From the NCBI GenBank assembly GCA_031268195.1, contig JAIRXQ010000025.1, positions 1-64,000 on the forward strand: a DNA stretch of 64,000 nt. The letters are read 5' to 3'. Within the stretch, counting starts at the first letter, position 1. The number at the start of each line of letters is the position of its first letter. The notes beneath the pieces were generated by a model, which saw only the letters and a list, made by a program, of their open reading frames with translations, was not told where the DNA came from and did not search any database. The stretch is from Azoarcus sp. (GTDB lineage Bacteria > Pseudomonadota > Gammaproteobacteria > Burkholderiales > Rhodocyclaceae). Positions 48,595-58,351 of this stretch are shown piece by piece. Made by a program: the position numbers and the translations under genes.

Positions 48595-49131
48595 CTACTT
48601 GCCGTCGCCTTGCAGCCGGACAAGCGCCGCGAATGGCGATTCCCTGCGTGCGCCGCCGTTCTCGCCGGAGGTGCGCGCTTCGCCACAATCTTCGTGCCGA
48701 GGCGCTATCGGCAACGCGAGGATGATTTCATCCTCCACCAGCGAGAGCACATCCAGCCCGCCATCGACTTCGATCGCATCGGCCTCGTCGCTTTCCAGTT
48801 CGTCTTCGGGCAACGCCCGCCCAGCCCGCACCGGCAACAACGCCGAATCGACCACCAAATCCCAGCTCATTTCTCCGAGACACCGCTGGCAACGCAACAC
48901 CAGCCGCCCACGCACCGTCAGTTTCAAGCGGGGCTTGCCTTCGGCATCAACACCGCCGGTGAGCCTGAAACTCACCGCGCCACCGCCAAGCTGATCCGCG
49001 AGGCGCTCAAAAACCGCCACCGGCGCCTCGCCCTGCCTGCATCCAGCTTCAAGCGCGAACCTGAAAACGTCTGCGATAATAAAGGCGCCTGAAGTAAAGG
49101 CGCCGGAAGCCGCGATGTCTTGTTCGGACAT
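48595..49131 (-). CDS. yceD: YceD/DUF177 family protein
   Basis: RLVLRCQRCLGEMSWDLVVDSALLPVR, DVLSLVEDEIILALPIAPRHEDC; upstream of rpmF. Confidence 0.93.
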   Translation of the reverse strand: MSEQDIAASGAFTSGAFIIADVFRFALEAGCRQGEAPVAVFERLADQLGGGAVSFRLTGGVDAEGKPRLKLTVRGRLVLRCQRCLGEMSWDLVVDSALLPVRAGRALPEDELESDEADAIEVDGGLDVLSLVEDEIILALPIAPRHEDCGEARTSGENGGARRESPFAALVRLQGDGK

Positions 49132-49204
49132 AATCGACGGATATTATTATGGCTCTCCCCCCATTGTCAAAACGTTCCTTGTCACTTCGCCAACTCCGTC
49201 ACTC

Positions 49205-49801
49205 ATGCCTTCCGACCACGCCACGCCCACCCTCGTGCTCGCTTCGAGCTCGATCTATCGCCGTCAGTTGCTCGAACGCCTCGGACTCCCCTTTGCGACG
49301 GTCAACCCGCAGGTCGACGAAACCCGCCTGCCTAATGAAACACCGGCCCAGCTCGCCGCGCGTCTTGCGCTCGCCAAGGCGCGCGCCGTCGCACATCAGC
49401 ACCCCGGCGCGCTCATCATCGGCAGCGATCAGGTCGCCGCACTCGACGGCGAGATCTTCGGCAAACCCGGCAATCTCACCAACGCCGTCGCCCAACTCCA
49501 ACGCATGAGCGGACAGGAAGTGCTCTTTCACACCGCTCTCGCGCTCCGCGACGGCCGCGACAGCCGCGAACAGGTCGACGCCGCCATTACCCGCGTGCGA
49601 TTCCGCGCCTTGAGCGAAGCCGAAATCCGCCGCTATCTCGCCCGCGAACCCGCCTTCGAATGCGCGGGCAGCGCCAAATGCGAAGGCTTGGGCATCGCGC
49701 TGCTCGATGCCCTCTCCGGCGAGGACCCCACCGCCCTCATCGGCCTGCCGCTGATCGCGCTCTCCCGCATGCTGCGCGCGGTGGGCGTGGATTTGCCGTG
49801 A
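49205..49801 (+). CDS. maf: Maf family nucleotide pyrophosphatase
   Basis: LVLASSSIYRRQLLERLGLPFATVNPQVDET, LIIGSDQVAALDG, KCEGLGIALLDALSGEDPTALIGLPL. Confidence 0.95.
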   Translation: MPSDHATPTLVLASSSIYRRQLLERLGLPFATVNPQVDETRLPNETPAQLAARLALAKARAVAHQHPGALIIGSDQVAALDGEIFGKPGNLTNAVAQLQRMSGQEVLFHTALALRDGRDSREQVDAAITRVRFRALSEAEIRRYLAREPAFECAGSAKCEGLGIALLDALSGEDPTALIGLPLIALSRMLRAVGVDLP

Positions 49802-50538
49802 GCGCCGCGCCGGAGCGTCGCGCGCCCGCACGTGGCGCGCTCGTCCTCGTTCCCGTCGCGCTGGGCGACGATGCCCAATGGCAGGATTTCCTGCCCGCCG
49901 CCGCACAAGGCCGCACCGCCGCCCTGCGCCATTTCGTCGCCGAAACCGCCCGCGCCGCGCGCGCCCATCTCAAACGGCTCGACTTCCCCGGCCTCCTGCG
50001 CGACACCGACATCAAAGAGCTCCCCGACAACGCCGACGAAGCCGCACTCGACGCCCTCCTCGCCCCCGCACTCGCGGGCGAGGACATCGGCCTGATGTCC
50101 GATGCCGGCTGCCCCGCCGTCGCCGACCCCGGCGCGAAGCTCGTCGCCCGCGCCCACACGCACGGGCTGGCGGTCATGCCGCTGGTCGGCCCCTCCTCCA
50201 TCCTGCTCGGCCTGATGGGCTCCGGGCTCAACGGCCAGCACTTCGCCTTCCACGGCTACCTGCCCGCGGCCGACGAGGCCCGCGACCGTCAACTGCGCAC
50301 CCTCGAACAAGAATCCCGCCGCCTCGAGCGCACACAAATCTTCATCGAAACGCCCTACCGCAACGAAAAAATGTTCGCCGCCCTGCTCCGCGTCTGCCAG
50401 CCACGCACCCGGCTATGCGTTGCGCGCGACCTCGCGACGAAGGACGAATACCTACGCACGTTGTCGATTGCGGAATGGAGAAAAGAAACCGCGCCGCGCC
50501 TCGCCAAGCGACCCGCGCTGTTTTTGTTGCTGGCTTGA
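49798..50538 (+). CDS. SAM-dependent methyltransferase, RsmI-like tetrapyrrole-methylase fold
   Basis: GTG start overlapping the maf stop; DIKELPDNADEAALDALLAPALAGEDIGLMSDAGCPAVADPGAKLVARAHTHGLAVMPLVGPSSILLGLMGSGLNGQ. Confidence 0.85.
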   Translation: MSAAPERRAPARGALVLVPVALGDDAQWQDFLPAAAQGRTAALRHFVAETARAARAHLKRLDFPGLLRDTDIKELPDNADEAALDALLAPALAGEDIGLMSDAGCPAVADPGAKLVARAHTHGLAVMPLVGPSSILLGLMGSGLNGQHFAFHGYLPAADEARDRQLRTLEQESRRLERTQIFIETPYRNEKMFAALLRVCQPRTRLCVARDLATKDEYLRTLSIAEWRKETAPRLAKRPALFLLLA

Positions 50539-50576
50539 GCCCCGAAGTGGGCCGCATAACGGACCACATAAAAGGC

Positions 50577-50600
50577 GAGGGCCCCGCATGCGGGGCCCTC
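50577..50600. terminator. bidirectional hairpin between convergent genes
   Basis: GAGGGCCCCGC-at-GCGGGGCCCTC. Confidence 0.7.
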
Positions 50601-50605
50601 CATTT

Positions 50606-51112
50606 TCAATGCTTCGCCCCGCTCAAGCGGTCCATCAGCGCGTAGAACAGCCCGGAGAAAAGGAAGGTCACGTGGATGCCGACCATCCACAGCAGGTGGC
50701 GGTCGGCCAGTTGGTCGATGTTCATGAACGCCTTGAGCAGCTCGATGCCGGAGATCGCCACCATCGAACCGATGAGCTTGATCTTGAGATCCGAAAAGCC
50801 GATGTGACCCATCCAGTCGGGGCGATCCTCGTGGTCGTGCAGGTCTTCCATCTTGGAGACGAAGTTTTCGTAGCCGCTGAAGACGATGATGATTAGCAGA
50901 TTCATGATGAGCGCCACATCGACGAGCGACAGGACGCCGGTAATCAGATCGCCGCTGCTGGCGCTAGCGAGCGAATTGAAAATGCCGTAGACCTCTTTGC
51001 CGAACTTGACCAGCAAAACCATCATCGCCAGCACGAGGCCGAGATAGACCGGGGCCATCAGCCAGCGGCTGGCGAAAAGGAAGCGTTCAAAACAGATTTC
51101 GATTTTTTTCAT
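50606..51112 (-). CDS. TIGR00645/YqhA family integral membrane protein
   Basis: MKKIEICFERFLFASRWLMAPVYLGLVLAMMVLLVKFGKEVY...LVDVALIMNLLIIIVFSGYENFVSKMED. Confidence 0.92.
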   Translation of the reverse strand: MKKIEICFERFLFASRWLMAPVYLGLVLAMMVLLVKFGKEVYGIFNSLASASSGDLITGVLSLVDVALIMNLLIIIVFSGYENFVSKMEDLHDHEDRPDWMGHIGFSDLKIKLIGSMVAISGIELLKAFMNIDQLADRHLLWMVGIHVTFLFSGLFYALMDRLSGAKH

Positions 51113-51158
51113 TGTGGGATTCCTGCTCTCCTGGCGTAGGGTGAGGCCGCGCGAGCGC

Positions 51159-51929
51159 CTAGGACTGCGCGCACAGGCGGACGAGCACTTTGCGCACGCG
51201 GGCCATGGCGTCCTGTAAAACATTCTCGACGCGCTCGAAATGGACGTTTTCGGCGCTCGCGCCACGCCCGGCGGCGTGATTGGAGACGGCGGAAATCGCG
51301 GCGAAGGGCAATTCCAGCTCACGCACCAGCGCGGCTTCGGGCATGCCGGTCATGCCGATCACGTCGGCGCCGTCGCGCTCGAAGCGGTCGATTTCGGCGG
51401 CGGACTCCAGCCTCGGGCCTTGCGTGGTGGCATACACCGCGCCGTCGATCATGGCTTCCCCTGCCTCGCGCGCGGCATCCAGAATGTGGCGGCGGATAGT
51501 TTCGTCATAGGGATGGGTGAAATCGATGTGGCGCACGGGGGCTTCCACGCCATCGAAGAAGGTGCAGGCGCGGCCCCATGTGTAATCGAGGATTTGATCG
51601 GGCACCACGAGCGCGCCGGGCACACAGTCGGGGCGGATGCCGCCGACCGAGGATACGGAGACGATGGCTTGCGCGCCCGCCTGTTTGAGCGCCCACAGGT
51701 TGGCGCGGTAATTGACCCGGTGCGGCGGAATGGTGTGGCCGTAGCCGTGGCGGGCGAGAAAGATGACTTCGCGCCCGGACAGCCGCCCGAAGGTGAGCGC
51801 GCCGGAGGGCTCGCCGTAGGGCGTGCGCACCACTTCGCGGCGCTGCGCTTCGAGCGACGATAGTTGAGTGAGGCCGGAGCCTCCGATGATGGCGAGCAAG
51901 ACTTGCGCTCCTTCGTCTCTTTTTGGCAA
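51159..51929 (-). CDS. mtnP: S-methyl-5'-thioinosine/thioadenosine phosphorylase
   Basis: LAIIGGSGLTQL, RHGYGHTIPPHRVNYRANLWALKQAG, VGMTGMPEAALVRELELPFA-like motif. Confidence 0.9.
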   Translation of the reverse strand: MPKRDEGAQVLLAIIGGSGLTQLSSLEAQRREVVRTPYGEPSGALTFGRLSGREVIFLARHGYGHTIPPHRVNYRANLWALKQAGAQAIVSVSSVGGIRPDCVPGALVVPDQILDYTWGRACTFFDGVEAPVRHIDFTHPYDETIRRHILDAAREAGEAMIDGAVYATTQGPRLESAAEIDRFERDGADVIGMTGMPEAALVRELELPFAAISAVSNHAAGRGASAENVHFERVENVLQDAMARVRKVLVRLCAQS

Positions 51930-51985
51930 GCGCGCGATTCTAGCATGGTGCTAGAATCCGCCGTTTTTCCTCCGGCCGCCCCGTC

Positions 51986-53803
<1,818 letters not shown>

Positions 53804-53811
53804 GACTGAAA

Positions 53812-53833
53812 AAAACGCCCCGAGGGGCGTTTT
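53812..53833 (+). terminator. rho-independent terminator after typA
   Basis: AAAACGCCCC-ga-GGGGCGTTTT. Confidence 0.85.
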
Positions 53834-53854
53834 CCTTTTGGGGAAAGGCAAGCT

Positions 53855-54088
53855 TCAACCCCATATGTCATGATACGGATCGATCCTGTACTCAGGCTGC
53901 GACCAGTCAAACGCCGGACGCGGAGGCGCCACATATACTGGCGGGCAGTAAACTGGCGGATAGTACACCGGTGGAGGAGGAATGTAAACCGGCGGGTGGT
54001 ATACCGGCGGCGCAGGAACGTACACAGGCGGCAGACAAATCGGCAGAACCTTGATGAGTCCGTAGCCAAAACCAAAACCACAACACAT
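53855..54088 (-). CDS. small Pro/Tyr/Val-rich PPVY-repeat protein
   Basis: 77 aa MCCGFGFGYGLIKVLPICLPPVYVPAPPVYHPPVYIPPPPVYYPPVYCPPVYVAPPRPAFDWSQPEYRIDPYHDIWG; strong SD (AAGGAGGTCATC-ATG). Confidence 0.7.
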   Translation of the reverse strand: MCCGFGFGYGLIKVLPICLPPVYVPAPPVYHPPVYIPPPPVYYPPVYCPPVYVAPPRPAFDWSQPEYRIDPYHDIWG

Positions 54089-54133
54089 GATGACCTCCTT
54101 TTTTTCCTTGGGTGAGTCATGATCCAGCGCGAG

Positions 54134-54163
54134 CTGGAAACGGCTGGAAACGGCTGGAAACGA
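54134..54163. repeat. 10-bp tandem repeat x3 upstream of the PPVY gene
   Basis: CTGGAAACGG CTGGAAACGG CTGGAAACGa. Confidence 0.8.
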
Positions 54164-54318
54164 ACGAATCAAACCGATACAGACCGCCTACGTCGCCTTC
54201 GCTTTTCGCTTTTTTTACAAGCAAAGACAATGATGGAACTCTAGCATTGGCGACTATAAGTGTAAATACCCTTTTCCGTTCGCCATGCGCGGGCGCTACA
54301 CTTCAACTGTGACTTTTG

Positions 54319-54714
54319 TCACACTTTTTCGGGGTGCGGCCCCAAGCCGGGATACGTGCGCCAGATGTCGCGGCGATGAACGTCTACCGGACGAAATGCT
54401 TCCAACAAACGCGCATACGCCATTTCGGCGGCGTCGCGGTTGTCGCGGCTGAAATTGCAGACGTAGAGATCGAGCGTCACCGCACCCTGTTCTGGCCAAG
54501 TGTGAACCGTCAGATGCGATTCAGCCAGAATCACCGCGCCCGTCGCCCCAGCGGGCGCAGCGGGAAGGCCGAAAGCATGGAACAACTGGCCGACGACGGT
54601 CAACCCTGCCTCCCGGCAAGCCGACACGCACAACACCTCCAGCGCGCGGGTCGATGCCATCGCCTCGACGGCAGCGCACTGCCCGAATTCCGCCAGAATG
54701 TGCAGCCCTTCCAT
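54319..54714 (-). CDS. speD: S-adenosylmethionine decarboxylase proenzyme (class 1b-like)
   Basis: GLHILAEFGQCAAVEA, AESHLTVHTWPEQGAVTLDLYVCNF (Glu-Ser processing site). ATG at 54714. Confidence 0.92.
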   Translation of the reverse strand: MEGLHILAEFGQCAAVEAMASTRALEVLCVSACREAGLTVVGQLFHAFGLPAAPAGATGAVILAESHLTVHTWPEQGAVTLDLYVCNFSRDNRDAAEMAYARLLEAFRPVDVHRRDIWRTYPGLGPHPEKV

Positions 54715-54716
54715 TT

Positions 54717-56369
54717 TCAGGTCAACCTCGTACGCAAATGCCCGCTGGCCGCCAGCACGTCCTCGGCGGCGCGCACGCCCCGGTAGTTGGCCTCCTCGAA
54801 CAGGGAAAGGCCGGAGACATCGGCATGGGCGAAACGCACCCGCCCCCATCCGGCCTCCAGCCGCCGCGTTCTGTCCCGAAACCCCGGCAGAGGGCGAGCC
54901 ATGGCATGACCGTGGCGGAACACATCCAGCCGGGTGACGAGATCGTGGATGTCGTGGTGAGCATGCGCCAGTTCCGCGAGCACGGTCCTGGCCCACTCCT
55001 CCCGCGTTCGCTCAAGCAGCAATTGCCGGGCGGCGGCCGGCGCCAGTTCCGGGAAAGCACGGTAATACGTCAGCACCGTCGGCGCCGGCGCCTGACGAAT
55101 GCGCTGATGCGTGGCGACAACGTAGCCCAGCCCCTCGCCATCCTGCAAGACGTTGTCCCAGGCGAGTTCTGCTCCTGCTCCCGGCGCGGGCGGCGCTTTC
55201 AGGCTCAGATTGGCGACGAGCCAGGGCGCATGGCTGACGGCGGCAATGTCTTTGGCAAGGTCGGCGGGCAGAGCGCTTGCCACGTGCGGCAACAGGAAAA
55301 GCGGTGCGGCCCAGATGATGTGCCGGGCGCGATAACGCAGGCTCACGCCCCGCGCCCGATCCCATGCCTCGACCTCGCAGCCGCCACTGCTCTGGCGAAG
55401 CGCGTAGACGGCTTGCCCGCTATGGAAAGAAACCGCGCCCGGCGAGCGCGCGATCTGCCGCTGTAGACCGTCGACGAGCCAGCCGTTGCCTTCGGGCGCG
55501 GTCAACACGGCTTCTCCCGCCTCGCCGCCCCAACCGGCGCGGCAGGCAAAATAATGTACCCCCGCCCATGCCGAAACCTTGTCGTGCCCCGTACCGTAGT
55601 CGTCCCGGCAAGCGTAATCGACGTACCAGTGCAGCGACGGCGCATCGAACCCCTCGCCGAGCATCCAGTCGCGCATGGCGAGGCGATCCAGCGCCGCCCA
55701 TTCCGGCGCATCGCCACAATAGGCCAGCGGCAGGGCGAAGGCGCGCCGACCCGACGCATCGCGGGCATCGCGGAACTGCGCCATGCGCGCGAAAAAACGT
55801 TCCTGCTGTTCCAGCTCTCCCGTGGGGACGCCCAGTCGCGGCAACAACCCTTCCTGCCAGAGGCCGTAGCGATAAAGGCGCTCCTGCGGCGCATGGCACA
55901 GGTAACGCTCGTCGTACTCCGGGCGCGGTGCGTCCGCCGCGCCGCGCAACACGCCGAGCTCGGCCAGCAGGGCGCGCACTGCCCGCGCCTCCTGATTTGG
56001 CAGCGGCAGGTAATGCGCACCGAGCGGATAGCGGCAAATGGCGTTCTCACCGTAGCGGGCATTGCCACCGGGACGGTCTTCCAGTTCCAGAATGGCAAGA
56101 GGGTTCCTGGCGGCGCCGAATTCCGCTTCGTTCCGGCACAGACGCCAGGCAGCGGACAAGCCGCCGATGCCGGCGCCGACGATCAGCACCGGCACGTCGA
56201 TTTCCTCCACCGGCGGCGGGAAACCACCGGCGCGCACGCGATGCCCGGCGTCGAGGCCACCGCGCGCCAATTCGCCGGGCGGCAGCGCGGGGGGCGCGGG
56301 CGCGCATCCCGGCAGCGCCCCCGCCAGTCCCGCCGCGCCGCACCCGGCCAGAAAATCGCGCCGTTTCAC
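54717..56369 (-). CDS. FAD-dependent amine-oxidase-like oxidoreductase with twin-arginine signal
   Basis: VKRRDFLAGCGAAGLAGALPGCAP (Tat-like RR); VPVLIVGAGIGGLSAAWRLCRNE dinucleotide-binding motif; GTG start overlapping the upstream gene stop. Confidence 0.85.
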   Translation of the reverse strand: MKRRDFLAGCGAAGLAGALPGCAPAPPALPPGELARGGLDAGHRVRAGGFPPPVEEIDVPVLIVGAGIGGLSAAWRLCRNEAEFGAARNPLAILELEDRPGGNARYGENAICRYPLGAHYLPLPNQEARAVRALLAELGVLRGAADAPRPEYDERYLCHAPQERLYRYGLWQEGLLPRLGVPTGELEQQERFFARMAQFRDARDASGRRAFALPLAYCGDAPEWAALDRLAMRDWMLGEGFDAPSLHWYVDYACRDDYGTGHDKVSAWAGVHYFACRAGWGGEAGEAVLTAPEGNGWLVDGLQRQIARSPGAVSFHSGQAVYALRQSSGGCEVEAWDRARGVSLRYRARHIIWAAPLFLLPHVASALPADLAKDIAAVSHAPWLVANLSLKAPPAPGAGAELAWDNVLQDGEGLGYVVATHQRIRQAPAPTVLTYYRAFPELAPAAARQLLLERTREEWARTVLAELAHAHHDIHDLVTRLDVFRHGHAMARPLPGFRDRTRRLEAGWGRVRFAHADVSGLSLFEEANYRGVRAAEDVLAASGHLRTRLT

Positions 56370-57919
56370 TGCGGGCCCCCCGCTTCCCGCCATTCGTCCT
56401 CGAAAACGCGCACCAGCCCTTGTTCGTCGAGCCGATTGGGTTCGGCGGGCACGCGGGACATGTCGCCGGGAAAATGGAACAGATCCGCCGTACCCGCCAC
56501 GGTAAGGAAACGCAGTCCTTGCGGATAAGCCGCAGGCAGCGTGGGCGTCTCCTCGCCCGCCAGCACGTAGCCCCATTCGCCGAAACTGGGCACGAGCGCG
56601 TGGTACGGCGCGGTTTTCAGCCCCACGGCATCGAGCGTGGCGACGATCGTCCAAAACGAGCGGCGCGCGTAGTAAGGCGAAGTGGATTGCACGACGAGAC
56701 GCCCGCCCGGCGCGAGGTGCTGTTTTACGAGGCGGTAGAACCCGGTCGAATAGAGTTTGCCGAGCGCGAAGCTGGACGGATCGGGAAAATCCGCGACGAT
56801 GAAATCGAAGGTGTCCACATGTTCTTCGAGCCAGCGCGCCGCATCGTCATTGACGATCCGCACGCGCGCATCGTTCAAAGCGCCGCCGTTCAATTGCACG
56901 AGCAACGGCGCGCTGGAGAACAGCCGCGTCATGGCCGGATCGAGATCGACCAGCACGATTGATTCGATTTGCGGGTAGCGCAGAATCTCCCGCAGTGCGA
57001 AACCGTCGCCGCCGCCCATCACCAGCACTTTGCGCGCACGCGGCAACGTCGCCAGACCCGGATGCACGAGCGCCTCGTGGTAGCGGTATTCGTCGCGCGA
57101 GGAGAATTGCAGGTTCCGGTTCAGGAACAGACGCACCTCGTTACGCCAGCGAGTGACGACGATGCGCTGATACGATGAATCTTCCGCGTGAATCACCACG
57201 TCGCCGTAAATCCAGCCCTCGGCGGCGTCCGCAATTTTCCCGGCGGCAACGAAACCGCCCAGCAGCAGGGCGAAGCAACTCCACGCCAAAATGGACAGCT
57301 TGCGACGGCGGGCGCCAAACAGGCGCAGCGCCCAGAGCGCCACGGCAACATTGAGCAGGCCGAACAGCAGCCCTGAGCGCATGAGCCCCAGCCGCGGCAC
57401 CAGCAGCAGCGGAAAAGCGAGCGAAACCGCAAGCGCGCCGAGGTAATCCACCGCCAGCACGCGGGACACCAGATCGCGGAAACGCACTTCCCGTTTCAGG
57501 ATGCGCATGACGAGCGGAATTTCCAGCCCGACCAGCACCCCCACGGCCAGCACCGACAAATAAAGCAGCCCCCGGAATGGCGCGGAATGCGCGGCGAAGG
57601 CGAGGAACAGCCCCATCGCGGTGAAGCCGCCGAGCATGCCGACGGCGAGTTCGACCTCCACGAAGCGCCGCGCCAGATCGCCGCCGATGTAGCGGGAGAG
57701 CCACGAGCCGATCCCCATCGCGAACAGATAAGCGCCGATCACCGTGGAGAACTGCGTAATGGAGTCCCCGAGCAGATAACTCGCCAGCGCCGCCGCCACC
57801 AGCTCGTAGGCGAGGCCGCAGGAGGCAATGACGAACACCGACGCCAGCAACGCGTGTTGCAGGCGCGCGGGCACGCGGGACTCGAACGCCACCGCGCCGC
57901 CGAAGCCGGAATCGCTCAA
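56366..57919 (-). CDS. multi-TM spermidine-synthase-like (aminopropyltransferase fold) membrane protein
   Basis: About 7 N-terminal TM segments, then SSYQRIVVTRWRNEVRLFLNRNLQFSSRDEYRYHEALVHPGL..VLVMGGGDGFALREILRYPQIESIVLVDLDPAM..VADFPDP. Confidence 0.9.
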   Translation of the reverse strand: MSDSGFGGAVAFESRVPARLQHALLASVFVIASCGLAYELVAAALASYLLGDSITQFSTVIGAYLFAMGIGSWLSRYIGGDLARRFVEVELAVGMLGGFTAMGLFLAFAAHSAPFRGLLYLSVLAVGVLVGLEIPLVMRILKREVRFRDLVSRVLAVDYLGALAVSLAFPLLLVPRLGLMRSGLLFGLLNVAVALWALRLFGARRRKLSILAWSCFALLLGGFVAAGKIADAAEGWIYGDVVIHAEDSSYQRIVVTRWRNEVRLFLNRNLQFSSRDEYRYHEALVHPGLATLPRARKVLVMGGGDGFALREILRYPQIESIVLVDLDPAMTRLFSSAPLLVQLNGGALNDARVRIVNDDAARWLEEHVDTFDFIVADFPDPSSFALGKLYSTGFYRLVKQHLAPGGRLVVQSTSPYYARRSFWTIVATLDAVGLKTAPYHALVPSFGEWGYVLAGEETPTLPAAYPQGLRFLTVAGTADLFHFPGDMSRVPAEPNRLDEQGLVRVFEDEWREAGGPQ

Positions 57920-57929
57920 GACGGCGCCG

Positions 57930-58145
57930 TCAGCCGTGGATCGCGGCGGCGACGATGATGGCCACGCCGAGGCACATCGCCGCGATGACGATGGCCAGCG
58001 GCTGATTTTTGCGTTCGGTGATTTCCAGCCACAACTCCTGCGGCGTCAGCTTGTCCAGAATCAGAAACGCAACCCAGAACACCACGATTCCGAGCACGGA
58101 ATAGATGACGGAGTTGACGAGCATGGACAGATCTAAATTGGGCAT
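57930..58145 (-). CDS. DUF350 domain-containing membrane protein
   Basis: 71 aa; two TM segments; MLVNSVIYSVLGIVVFWVAFLILDKLTPQELWLEITERKNQPLAIVIAAMCLGVAIIVAAAI. Confidence 0.88.
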   Translation of the reverse strand: MPNLDLSMLVNSVIYSVLGIVVFWVAFLILDKLTPQELWLEITERKNQPLAIVIAAMCLGVAIIVAAAIHG

Positions 58146-58158
58146 TGCGCCTCCTTGC

Positions 58159-58332
58159 CTATTTGTGAAAACCGCCGCCGGATGAGCCGGAGTAACCGGA
58201 TTCTAAATCGCTCGCCACGTCGAGGACGCGGAGAGCCACATTCCCCAGGGTTCCCATGAAACTCGAACCATTGATCTGACACATCACGAAAACCGCCAAC
58301 ATTGCGATACCAAAAACAGTGTATGGCTTCAT
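58159..58332 (-). CDS. small single-TM/secreted hypothetical protein with Gly/Ser-rich tail
   Basis: 57 aa MKPYTVFGIAMLAVFVMCQINGSSFMGTLGNVALRVLDVASDLESGYSGSSGGGFHK; tightly packed between DUF4178 and DUF350 genes. Confidence 0.65.
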   Translation of the reverse strand: MKPYTVFGIAMLAVFVMCQINGSSFMGTLGNVALRVLDVASDLESGYSGSSGGGFHK

Positions 58333-58351
58333 GAGCGCGTTTTCCTGTTCG

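Noticed and set aside
53855-54088. PPVY repeats as a eukaryote-directed WW-domain-binding effector
   Set aside because: PPxY also arises from simple Pro/Tyr repeats; no secretion signal or host context visible in the sequence.
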